A stretch of DNA of 64,000 nucleotides from Isoetes taiwanensis. Taxonomy: Eukaryota; Streptophyta; Lycopodiopsida; Isoetales; Isoetaceae. Below, one piece after another: positions 32,570-42,689 of this stretch (position 1 is the stretch's first letter; the number at the start of each line of letters is the position of its first letter). A program made the position numbers and the translations under genes. The stretch spans positions 10,801,077 through 10,865,076 of the forward strand of contig JAJEKV010000039.1 of the NCBI GenBank assembly GCA_021234155.1, in the 5' to 3' direction. Under the pieces are notes generated by a model. That model ran no database searches. It worked only from the letters and a program-made list of their open reading frames with translations, and was not told the origin of the DNA.

Positions 32570-33046
32570 TATAAAAATTAAATCCCCAAACACATAACAA
32601 CCAACACATAACAACAATTGACATTAACAACCAACACATAACTACCATTGACATTAATTAACACAACCATTGGGTCCAACACATTTAAATTAAAATCCCC
32701 CTTAAACCCCCTTTGGTTTGGGTGCATATTCACACGGGGGGTGACTCCGGGCAACGAGAGCTGTTGGATAGGCATATTCACCCCTTATTCCTTAATCTAC
32801 ACCGTACGTAAAGTTCCTCATTTGTGGGGTATGCAAGTACAAAATTTGCTATACTGTATAACAAGATTCGCAAAATACCATAAGATTTCAAGCGGAATAC
32901 TATATGGTTGATTTTGTACGTGCAAAATACAATTATGAGGGCTCTCGCTGCCCTACGTCACCCCCCGTGTGAATATGCACCCAAACCAAAGGGGGTTTAA
33001 GGGGGATTTTAATTTAAATGTGTTGGACCCAATGGTTGTGTTAATC
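32570..33046. mobile_element. Fold-back (MITE-like) element with ~105-bp arms
   Basis: Left arm 32657-32761 and right arm 32941-33046 are near-perfect inverted copies (…CCCTTAAACCCCCTTTGG… against its complement). The ~180-bp centre has a second, weaker inverted pair (about 32815-32846 with 32907-32940). Just left of it (about 32575-32656), AACCAACACATAAC-type units are tandemly repeated. No coding capacity. Arms facing each other with no gene fit a non-autonomous fold-back DNA element. I did not find a clear target duplication. Confidence 0.65.
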
Positions 33047-33421
33047 TAAGAATGATCAAACTAGCATTGAGTTCATATTCTATAAGATATAAGATTAGTA
33101 TAAGAATCATGATCAAACTAGCATTGATTTCACAAACCATGGTTGATTGTTGACAATATGACTTGCATGTATCAATAACCACTCTTATACTGGTTTTCGT
33201 CATGAATGTGAATGCGAGTTAATTATTGGGGCCTTGTATTACCATTCAATCACTTGAAGAACTCCAACATTTAGACAACTTCCAGATCTTCGAGATATAT
33301 GTCAATATTAGCTTAGGTCTACAAGGCTGCTTAGGAGAGAGTTATTAACTATGGCCATGTTCAAGAACGATCTCTGAGATGATCATAAAATTGACTCTCA
33401 AGTATTCGTAGACGGATTGAT
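33047..33421. other. No gene recognised
   Basis: Sequence between the fold-back element and the DNA transposon. A short GATCAAACTAGCATTGA word occurs twice (about 33055 and 33111). Nothing else is seen. Confidence 0.5.
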
Positions 33422-33425
33422 AGGG

Positions 33426-33450
33426 GGGTATAAGCGCGCTTTTGGGGGAC
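33426..33450 (+). repeat. Left terminal inverted repeat
   Basis: GGGTATAAGCGCGC then TTTTGGGGGAC. It pairs with 41024-41048. The subterminal region carries AGCACCC words that recur at the other end. Confidence 0.8.
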
Positions 33451-33676
33451 AATTTTGCGAAATGAAAGCACCCCCCAAGCACCCTGCTTTGGTTTTTTAT
33501 GGTGGGGGGGGCTTTCATTGACGTTTTGCCGGGCTGGAGGAAAGATTCCCCGTCACTTCCCCGTCACAAAATAGGGTTCCCGCCAATAGCTTTTCACTGT
33601 ACTCCGACCTCCAGGTATGAATCAGAGCGCCAGAGGAGGATCATTGCATGTCATTTTTTCGTGAAATTATTTGGAA

Positions 33677-34195
33677 ATGGCAGGTAGCAGCAATGATTCG
33701 CCAGCGCCTTCTACGGGAGAAAAAAAAAAGGTTAGTTTTAGGTTTCTTGATATCCTTTCTCTTTCTTTCGCCAAAAACTTAGTTCTTTCTTAATTTTCCT
33801 CTTGCATTTGCAGATGAAAGTCGCTACTACAATCGAGGAGTTCGCTAAGTTTCGAGGGCTATGTAATGAGGGAAGGGATCAGGAGACAATAACTTGGGAT
33901 GAATGCCCTCGGAAGATTTCCTGCAGGTATGGTCGAGCTAATGAAGGAGGGAAAAATCAAACTACACAAAGCCCTACCGAAGTTTGCAAAAGACTTGGTT
34001 AGGGATTTGGCGGTCGAGTGTACCCGCTTTGGGATCAAGAACAAGGAAGCAAGGGTTTATTTTGCAAGAGCTTTTGCATGGGCGTATCACAAGAAAAGCA
34101 AGACACGTACCGCAAAATATTTGGTTAAGCGGGCAAAGTTTGCATTTACCGTGCATGAACCAGCCAGGAAAATGTTTAAGTCTGAGGGGATGTAG
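33677..34195 (+). pseudogene. Transposon accessory gene, N-terminal exons
   Basis: Exon 1 (33677-33730) codes MAGSSNDSPAPSTGEKKK and is followed by GTTAGT. Exon 2 opens after TTTGCAG at 33814 (MKVATTIEEFAKFRGL…). Near 33895 the coding signal shifts frame into GRFPAGMVELMKEGKIKLHK and DLAVECTRFGIKNKEARVYF, ending at a stop after 34195. The product is basic with no domain I know. The frameshift makes this copy defective. It is read in the same direction as the RING-containing exon to its right and may be the front of the same gene. Confidence 0.5.
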
Positions 34196-34617
34196 TGGCT
34201 GAGACATGCTTAAAGAATATAAATGTGGGACTTGAAGCATTGCAAGATAGGCGTGTACATCGTAAACTGAATTAAAAAGCATGTCTTCTAGAGTCGTTGA
34301 GCCGCACAATGAGGTATGTAGGCTTGATGGCATGATTTCTCGCTTATGAAGATGCTTGCATGGCACTTGCGGGGATATTCAAGAGCAAAAAAGTTGCATT
34401 ATAGATTTCGGTTCTGAATTTCCAGAAGAAGATGGAGCCCTGAATGAACTTGCAAAGCAGGGTGATGGTATGGGTTTATCTCTCTTAAGTATGGTAAGGA
34501 AAAAAAAAAGCATGATAGAGAAGAGGAGTGCCTTTCAGATGCAGGCACAAGACCTTGAGTTGCAGTTGTCTTCTTTGCTAACAACTCAACAAAGATTTTC
34601 AGAACGCCATTTCTAAC

Positions 34618-35143
34618 TTGAACAGACTTGGATCTAATTACCTTCACAAGTCTTTGATCAAACCATGTGCAGGTGAATGGACAGTTGTAGATGGGGAGGA
34701 TGGATGCAAGGCCTGCATGCTTTCTTTTGACACACAGTTTCAGTTGCAGGTGACATTAGATTGTGGACACTCATACCATCTACTATGCTTCCAATTGTGC
34801 TTGGAGAATTTGTGCTGTATAGTATGCAAGGCAACTATACCTCTGGGGATTGACGATTACTGTGGGATATGCAGATCATATCCCTGATCCAGAAGAAGTT
34901 TCAGGGGACAATGACAGGGATCGTATTACAGTTTCAAGTGATTATGAAACTCCAGCCAATGATGATAACAACATGAAAAGAAGGCCTATAACCAGAGCCA
35001 TGACCAGTCCAGCTGGAAAAGGTAATTGCATTTCTGTTAATTGAATTAGAATGTAGAAGAATGTAAATTCTTTTAATTAACATTTGTGCATTGCAGGGAG
35101 CAAAAAGAAGAGGAAGGTCTGCAGAGAACAAGTCGAGATTACA
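34618..35143 (+). CDS. Transposon RING-finger and nuclear-localisation exons
   Basis: The block from about 34670 codes GCKACMLSFDTQ, LDCGHSYHLLCFQLC and NLCCIVCKATIP, with the cysteine/histidine spacing of a RING zinc finger (CxxC…CxH…HxxC…CxxC). The next frame gives acidic PDPEEVSGDNDRDR and KRRPITRAMTSPAGK, then a GT donor. A short exon at 35097-35143 codes GSKKKRKVCREQVEIT, which contains a KKKRKV monopartite nuclear localisation signal. RING proteins are usually E3 ubiquitin ligases. Here the domain belongs to a transposon protein, so a nuclear role in transposition or its control is inferred. Confidence 0.5.
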
Positions 35144-35189
35144 GGTAAAACATGTTTCCGTTGTGTATGGATTCATGTGTAGAAGATGT

Positions 35190-36365
35190 TAATTGCTTTA
35201 TTGATTTTGGGGATCCAAAGCATCCCAAAAAAAACACCAAGAGTCCAAAGAAGGCCACTAACACCAAGAGTCCAAAGAAGGCCACCGCATCGAAATGTGA
35301 ATACAATACCCGCTGATGGTCTTGCAGATGATGATCGAGCAACACATTAGCTCAATCCCAAAAGCAGAGTACCATTTCTTTGCCGCAGAAGATGGGGTTG
35401 CTAAAGTATTAGATTTTGATGATGCCATGCCCACGCAGACAAGTGTAAGAAAGGCGTGAAAAGCATGCCTAGGAAGTGGAAGACTCCAAATAAGGGAGGC
35501 GATGGTATGAACCAATTACCATTACCATTACTAATGATATTGGTAAATTCTTGAATGCTTACTATTTTTTTTTTTTTTTGCGTTCCTTTTACTACACCCC
35601 AGTTACCAAAGCGTGTGGAAAAGAAGACCAAAAAAGGAAGGAGAAAGTTGGAGCTGAGGGGAAAATTTGGATCATCAAAACGAGCTTTTGGACGCACTTT
35701 TTGAACAAGAGCGGCGAGGCTTGCAAGGTGGCTCTGAAGGCAGAAAAAGCGAGGGTTTGCAAACTGAGTTTGAACAAGAGCAGCAGGGTTTATTGAGCAA
35801 TGAAGTTGAGGACACGCATAAACAATCAGGTCTTGGTATAGAGCATTCAAATTTTGGTGCTAGTTGTGACGGGTTTGTCAACCATGTCGGTATCGGGGTC
35901 TAGTTCAATACCGGTTACTCCGGGTGTTGTTAACTGCAGACAAGAGTTCCTTTGGTGCTGCGAGAGGTTTGTTCAGATGCTTTTTTTGTGCATAGAGTTA
36001 ATCCTATATGTAATCCACAAATAGATCAGACAAGCACAAAGGATACCTCTGCAGTTGATGAGGCTATTCAGGGGGTTTGCAATGAAATACTAGGTGGTAA
36101 AGAAGTTGCTAAAGAAGGTGAGTCAGACACATGTACAGCTGCTACAAATGTAGAAGAAGATCATGTTACAAAAAAAGTGGTTCTTGCCGAGAAAGAAGCT
36201 GATGTTGGAGATGAAGAGGCAATGAAAGAAGATCTGAGGATGTTGGAGAAAGTGAAGAAGCCGATGAAAATGAAGATGGTGATGAGAGTGAAGATGATGT
36301 GGACTAAAACACTTGGCCAATACTATGTTTGCAAAAGAGTAAAGAAGAAGATTACATTAAAATAG
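35190..36365 (+). pseudogene. Transposon accessory gene 3' region: lysine-rich and acidic tracts
   Basis: Around 35215-35300 one frame codes PKHPKKNTKSPKKATNTKSP, with (S)PKK-type repeats like histone H1 tails. Further right, Gln/Glu-rich frames (about 35670-35900) and an open frame 35952-36365 follow, and an alternative frame near 36262 ends ADENEDGDESEDDVD. Frames change several times and introns are likely. I could not assign a clean gene model. No known enzyme domain. Confidence 0.4.
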
Positions 36366-36723
36366 ACCTGGCGAGGTTTGTTAATATTCGGTGTTAATAT
36401 TTGGTGTTAATATTGATTGTGAGGGGATGTATTCAAGTGTCTGGTTCGGTATGTATCATTTTTGGAAACTTAAGTTATTCCTACAAAGAAACAGGTTATG
36501 TAATGACAGATTTTGCAAGTTAACAAACCGTGTTAACTTCATGTATATTTTAACTTATATACCAGGTGGAAGAGATGTTGAATGTTCTTACACTCTTCAC
36601 TGATATTGTAATTGTGCTTTGTAATGCATTTTTGATATGAAATACAAACAGATTTTTGATATTTGTGCACAGCTGGAACTTGATTGATTTTCCTGTGTTT
36701 TTCTTGAATTCGGTCTGCCCCTG

Positions 36724-36935
36724 TTTCAAATTCATGTAAATTCAAATTCATATAAGCTCAAATTCATCTAAGTTTCAAATTCATCTGTAGTTCAAATTCA
36801 TCTAAGTTCAAAATTCATCTAAGTTTAAAATTCATCTAAGTTCAAAAATTCATCTAAGTTTAAAATTCATCTAAGTTCAAATACATCTAAGTTCAAATAC
36901 ATCTCATCTAAGTTCAAATTCATCTAAGTTCAAAA
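36724..36935 (+). repeat. Tandem ~17-bp repeat (TTCAAATTCATCTAAG)
   Basis: About a dozen imperfect copies of AAGTTCAAATTCATCT in the gap between the two convergent transposon genes. Confidence 0.75.
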
Positions 36936-36936
36936 C

Positions 36937-37165
36937 GTGCAAGGGAATATTAAGCGTGAATATTCCCAAGGTAAGACCCTTATGGAATCTAGAACTCAGA
37001 AACTTGCAAGGGAATATTCCATGGGTACCTTTGTCAAGGAAATATTCCCACCGAATATTCCCTGGGTAATACCCCAAGCACCCCCAAGCATCTCGAAAGC
37101 ACCCCAAGCACCTCGAAAGCACCCCCAAGCACCTCGAAAGCACCCCCAAGCATCCCAGATATCTT
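36937..37165 (+). repeat. AAGCACCCCC and GGGAATATT repeat centre of the transposon
   Basis: GCAAGGGAATATT words (36941, 37004) and AATATTCCC words (36960, 37041, 37056) are arranged in both directions. They are followed at 37073-37155 by four ~21-bp units of AAGCACCCCCAAGCACCTCG type. AAGCACCC-type words also occur just inside both transposon ends (near 33468 and 40983). Confidence 0.65.
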
Positions 37166-37299
37166 AGTACAGCAAATGATCATCTTCGTACAACAAATTT
37201 AATTTGAGATACAAGGAGGATATGGAGAGTCGGTAAATTTTTGTATTACAGATCAATTCTTTACAAGTTACATTCACTTCATTTACAAGTTACAAGTTA

Positions 37300-40200
37300 A
37301 GAAATCATCTAAGATTTCTTGGAAGTCCTTTTAGCCATGATTTTTTGGAAACTTCAGACATCACATTTGTTTCTGAGTCTGCTTTTTTGGACTTACTTTT
37401 AGCACCAGATTTCTTGGCAACTGCAGACATCACATCAGCTTCTGAATCTGCATTCTTGGATGTACTTTTAGCACCAGATTTCTTGGAAACTGCAGACATC
37501 ACATTTGTTGCCGAAGCCCCGCTTTTTGGACTTACTTTTAGCACCGCATTTCTTGGCAACTACTGGACATCACATCAACCACGAATCAGCATTCTTGGAT
37601 GTACTTTTAGCACCAGATTTCTTGGAAACTGCAGACATCACATTTGCTTCTGAGTCTGCTGGAGGTAAGCAATTAATTATTTGCTCGTATGCTTCTTCAG
37701 ACAACTTATACATGTTTTCCTCGTCAGCAACATGCTGCAATTCAACTTTGACAGCAATAACAAGATGAGAATAGTTGCACGTGTCTGGCTTGTTTACCAG
37801 AAGTTCATATTTTTTGTCAGACCTCAACTCATAGTACTTCCCTGTAATGATGTGCTCTCTTCTGCTGAATTTTGCACCCCAGCCATCTACAAAAGCCGTT
37901 TCTACTACATGCATGGCCTCAGTGCACTTTACTAGCCAAAAATCATACTTGTTTTTTGTACCTGGTTCGCTAACAATGGCAAAGTTGTCACCTGGCTCTA
38001 TGAGGCTAGCTTTCCACTGATTGTCACCCTCAAACTGCACATGCTCAATTATATCTTCTCGATCCACCTCCTTTGGTTTGAGTTCAGAATAGACAAAATT
38101 CACACAACTCTTACATAGACCCTTCCAGCATGCATCACAAAAACATGAAAGTGTTTTGTGTGCCATCATAACAGGCCTTTCTTTACAAAAAGGTCTGATC
38201 ATGTGAACTTTTTTCGTCCCTTTTAAAGTGTCACAGTCATACCTGATAGACCTGTCTACTTCTCCAAGTCTGATAAGCCAAAAGTTCCTACAAAAGCATG
38301 CAAAATGAGAACACCTTTTGAATAGTAAAAAATGTAGTGAGAAGAAATGTGTACCTGATAGAATTATAGTCTTTCTGCTTTCCCTTTTCACTAAAGTACC
38401 TCTGTAGAAAAAGTACAGCATCTTCTGCATTTCTTAGTGGTGTGGAATTTCTTTTCAGCATCTCACTTGTAAGAACTCTTTTGATCACTGCACCTGCACC
38501 ATCGTGCTCGCCTTTTCCATGAGCTGAGGCAAAGAAGTGCCAAGTTATCTTGATGCCTCTCATCCGAAAAATACCCGCCTAAATAATAAAATGCTCTTGC
38601 CGATTTTTGAAAAAAGACATCCATCCCACCAGAAAACATGGTTATCAACTTCTATATTTCCAGCTTTAAGAGCATCACTATGCCTTTGCAAACAATGCTG
38701 CACAAATAAGCAATCATGGTCCCTATCATCAGAGATGTAGAAATTTGTTTCCTTCACAATCTTCCTGTCACCAACAACCAGGTTTGCCTTCTCACCATCT
38801 TTTGCATGTCTATATGTTATGTGCACTAGAAGCGTAATCGGTCATTTCTCCAATGGAGGGTTTGTATTTCCTGCTGTATCTTAAAGGTATAGTTTTCTGC
38901 AAAATCAATGACATGTACCATTGTACCTGGAGGGAATGTTTGCAAGCAGTCTTTGAACTTTTCAGCCTGCCATCTAGCAGTGTAGTTGTGAGGAATAAAC
39001 TGCTTAATAACACTCTTGGCATGCACAAAAAACTCTTGCAGAGAAGTGGATTTGTAAACTAGCTTCATAACATCCTTGGTTTTTGGCTGTCCACCTTTTT
39101 TAATGAAGGTCTCCTGCACCTAAACAATGTACAAGCAAGGAAGAGCACATGTCAACCACAATCAATGGCATATATGTTGCTAATAAAAAGTGAGTCACCT
39201 TTTCAAAGTTCTTCCATTCCACCTTTGCCATGTGGCTGGCCTCTAAAGGACAAAGTTGGAACTTTTTAATTCCACAATCTGCACATGACATCCTAAGGCA
39301 TGCATCTTTGTGCAACTCCACATTCTCATTCTTTTCACATAAGAAACTTTTCCACAAAACGCTTGTGTTTGCAAAGACATGGTTCCTTGCTTGACAAGTA
39401 GGACCAACACCACATACCTTACATTGACAGTCACATTGTTCACCATGCACATTGTTGTCCCTTCTAATGCTATTCAGAGCCTGCCTTACATACTCCATTC
39501 TCATGTGATAGATGCAACAACAAGTCTCTCTTTCGTTTAACCTCCTCACAAACTTTGGCTTCAAAGCTTCAAAAAGTCTCAATCCAATGCAAATCTCTGG
39601 ATGTGCTTTTTTGAACCTTTCAAAGAATGTGACCTGCAAGTACCACAATATTTAGCAAGATGAATATGAATATACTAGGATTACTTACTCATTTTTTCTG
39701 AATTGAATATGAATCCTAAGATTACTTACTTGTGGTTCTTCCAGAAAATGAATTGCATGCATCGAGTAAGGCTTCTGTTCCTTTCTTCCATTGGGTGTTC
39801 TTCTCAACTTGATAACTTGTCTCTTGTTAGGAGACACCCGAGTGTTATTTGTCCAAAACTGAACTATGTTTTCTCTATCTTCATCACTCAACCTGTCAGA
39901 TCTTTCCTTACGTTTGAACATACTCCAAGGGCCTCCAGCCGCTAGATTTCTCTTATCAATAGCCGCATGATAAACTTTTTTTCTTCTCAAGTTTAAGACC
40001 TCACAAACCTTGCTTCCTGCAGCACCCTTCTTTCAAAGCCATCATGATAGTGGATGATCTTGCATTGCAAATGTCCCTTTTCTTTTTTTTTTTTGTTGGT
40101 GGCCGAGTGTCTTTAACACTCTCAACAACATGTTTCATTGCATAACCTCTTTCTTTCCTAGCATCTTGAATTACGGTAGTGCTTCAAAGAACTCGTGCAA

Positions 40201-40470
40201 TGACCTCCTCTCTATCCTTAGGAATCATGTTTTTGCATCTTTTTTTCTATGAATTGACTATGATCGGGCTTCTAACCTGTTTCACCCTCAAAGAAAGCCC
40301 TTCTTTTCTTTTTGCTCTGCTAAAGAATTCAATCCTAATCTTTCAGCTCTCCTTCTCCTTTGGTCTCTTTCTCTTTGTACCATAATTTTTTCTTGTTGTA
40401 CTTTTTGGGGACATGCAACAACACGGTTTCTTGTGCTTTGGAGAACATGGGGAATTTTGTGTAGAAGCAT
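37300..40470 (-). pseudogene. Transposase-like gene of the DNA transposon, frameshifted
   Basis: Minus-strand multi-exon gene. Blocks in order: basic N-terminus (QRERDQRRRRAERLGLNSLA, about 40350); GPWSMFKRKERSDRLSDEDR (about 39930); FFERFKKAHPEICIGLRLFE, then a Cys-rich domain (ETCCCIYHMRMEY; CDCQCKVCGVGPTC, about 39430-39620); MVHVIDFAENYTFKIQQEIQ (about 38900); FYISDDRDHDCLFVQHCL and HVFWWDGC (about 38640); TWHFFASAHGKGEHDGAGAV (about 38530); and a C-terminal part DFWLVKCTEAMHVVETAFVD (about 37920). The three Asp-bearing motifs resemble a DDD/E catalytic set. Two frameshifts lie between WWDGC and MRGIKITWHF (about 38570-38640). The gene ends in basic tandem repeats. The superfamily is uncertain. 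Confidence 0.6.
37330..37660 (-). repeat. ~69-bp coding tandem repeats in the transposase C-terminus
   Basis: Five units (at about 37355, 37422, 37492, 37563, 37632) each code about 23 residues of the type SKKSGAKSTSKNADSEANV. They give a Lys/Ser-rich tail. Unit lengths stay near multiples of three, except where the frame breaks near 37565. Confidence 0.7.
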
Positions 40471-41023
40471 GCCTCCCTTGCTTAATTGGCGCTCGGCAGT
40501 GGTGAAGTCTCATATACCTTGTTTTCCCCTTGCAACTGTGATGGACTCTCAATTTCCGGCCTTCCCCATCAATGGAATCATCATATTCAGCTTCTAAGAG
40601 ATTTTTGTGGCGTGTAGTAATTCAAATCCACTCCCAAAGATTCTCACGCCAAATCCAAATCCCTGCCCTCAAAGAAATTTAGCTTCATACTCGCAACAAG
40701 AGAATCAAAGTCCATGCCATGCAACAAAATGCACTCTCTCGGAAAAGAAGGAGCCGAAGAAAAAATTCGTGCAAGAACCAAGCAAAAGACATGGTTACCC
40801 CGCCCATTTTTGCCAAGAATGACTCCCCGCTGCTTTTCGAAATCAAAATGGAGCTCCCCTCCCTTCCCGAGCAGCAGGAGATCCGACGCCACTAATTTCA
40901 TCTAATTATGATTAAGAAAAAATTAAAGAAAATGTTAACTACCCGTCAAAACAGGCGATGCCAAATTTTTAAAAAACACCCTAAGCACCCACAAAGCACC
41001 CCGATGTCGCGACATGAATTTCT

Positions 41024-41048
41024 GTCCCCCAATAGCGCGCTTATACCC
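41024..41048 (-). repeat. Right terminal inverted repeat
   Basis: Inverted copy of 33426-33450 with one mismatch early on (TATT for TTTT). It is followed by AGGG. Confidence 0.8.
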
Positions 41049-41052
41049 AGGG

Positions 41053-41632
41053 CCAATTAAAAGCTTGTGGATCTGCTTGTGTGGAAGATGCATGTAGGTA
41101 GATTTGTTAGATTAGCTAAGGGGATGTTTGTCTCTTCTCAAAGGGAGTGGTGCCAAAGCGAGGTCCTTTTAAAAAATATTAGAAGTGTTACATTGAAACT
41201 TGAGAAAGAGGTTGAACTAATAGGGTTTTGGACGAGCAAATTGGTGCCCAAATCCTTAGGGAAATTGTTAAAGCTTTTTTGAACTGCATTTATATCATCA
41301 CTTGTAGCACAAATTGTTTTTTTAGAGTAATGCTACAAAGATCGTGTTTCTAGAGACTTACCACTGGAAACTTCAAAACATCTTACTCAAATTGGGGGGT
41401 CGTTGATAGTTCTTCAATGATCCTTCGAGAAGAGAATATCGTTGCCAAGAGGTTTTAAAGGATAGGGATATTGGTGGTACATTGAGCGCTTATGAGGGGC
41501 ACAATCGCTTTCAAAGTTGACGTTACATCTTGTATTGAACTTGAAGTATTGCCTTGTCCCACTTAAATCAATGAATTGCCAAAATCAAAACAATAGAGCT
41601 AGCAACAAAGCTTGCTACTAAAATTCATGGGC
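41053..41632. other. No gene recognised
   Basis: Flank of the transposon. A 71-codon frame (41067-41282, MDLLVWKMHVGRFVRLAKGM…) matches nothing I know. No repeats were seen. Confidence 0.4.
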
Positions 41633-41641
41633 AACTTTATT

Positions 41642-42678
41642 CCATGTTAATCCCCAAGCTTGTGCTTCATTGTCAATGTCATGCTGGTGGTTTCCCCTGC
41701 AAGGTATACATGATCAACAGCCTTTATGTGCACTTGTACATCCAAAGACCCAACGGCGTTGGCGGTTAGCTGGGGTTTTAACGATTGTAGCTTGGTATGA
41801 TTCTGGTCATCTTTTGTCATGGGAGGCTTTTCAGACGAGATTTCTGTTGTACAGATGGGATCGATAAATCTGGGCTGGGGTGGCTGATTTTTTGCCATCC
41901 ACTATGCAGCAACCACAGGCTGATGTGCCTATTTGGATACATGATGCACGTTTTAAGCCAGAGAAGTTTGTTCCGTCCACGTACAGGCTGCTTTTAGATT
42001 GTGAGCCTCTTCCCCCATCCCAACACTGGCATCTCCAGGTTCCTCAACCACAGTAGAAAAGTGTTTGGATGTGGACATGGGATAAATTGCTCCACCCTAA
42101 AGTGTCAGCGCTGCGATGGCAAATTATCCATAGATGTGTTCGAGTGAATGTCTTGGTTCACAAGATGAACCCTAGAGTTTCATATCATTGCCCTCTCTGT
42201 GGCCAACGTGTTGAAACTATTGAACACTGCTTCTTCTTATGTGATCATCTACGGCTTGCTTGGACGTGGTTGTTCACTCTTTTTAGTGTGTTGCTCACTA
42301 GCCAGGAGATCCTACTTGCACTTTATCCCCCTGTTTGCCCTAATTTGCGTAAGCGGGCATTTCATCTTGCTTCTAGTTGGATTTTATCTGACAGAGGCGA
42401 CGTTTTGTGTATTTTTCAAGGTGCACACATCTCTGATCAACAGCTTCTCCATTGTGCTCAGCAGAAGATCACTAAAGCTTATCGTTGCTCATCTCTAGCT
42501 GATGATAAAAAAGAGATAATTTGGCAGACATATTTACGGTGTTGTTCTTATGCATAGACGGGTGTTTTTGCTTAGTTGGGTCACTTTATCCACTAGGGTT
42601 TTATTCCTGTCTGTGCATTGTGTATTGCGCCTTTGTTTTTGTCAATAAAAAGAGTCTCACGTCCTTCAAAAAAAAAAA
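41642..42678 (+). mobile_element. 5'-truncated LINE (plus)
   Basis: An open frame at 42069-42557 codes the RT zinc-binding module: WDKLLHPKVSALRWQIIHRC and YHCPLCGQRVETIEHCFFLC. A tail with GTCAATAAAAAG and an A-run ends it at about 42667-42679. AACTTTATT occurs just before 41642 and just after the A-run, a plausible 9-bp target duplication. Only the last ~1 kb of a LINE is present. Confidence 0.7.
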
Positions 42679-42689
42679 ACTTTATTTAT

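Larger units (their letters stand above)
33426..41048. mobile_element. 7.6-kb DNA transposon with TIRs and 4-bp TSD (Sola-like?)
   Basis: The left end GGGTATAAGCGCGCTTTTGG and the right end (inverted) GGGTATAAGCGCGCTATTGG are matching terminal inverted repeats, and both continue with GGGGACA. AGGG flanks both ends (33422-33425 and 41049-41052), a 4-bp target duplication. Inside are two convergent genes. One is on plus (33677-36365, RING finger and basic tracts). One is on minus (about 40470-37300, transposase-like). Between their 3' ends lies a repeat-rich centre. A 4-bp TSD and a transposase carrying DFAENY, FWWDGC and ASAHGKGEHDGAGA motifs point to a Sola-type superfamily by recollection. 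That assignment is tentative. Frameshifts in both genes suggest a dead copy. Confidence 0.75.
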
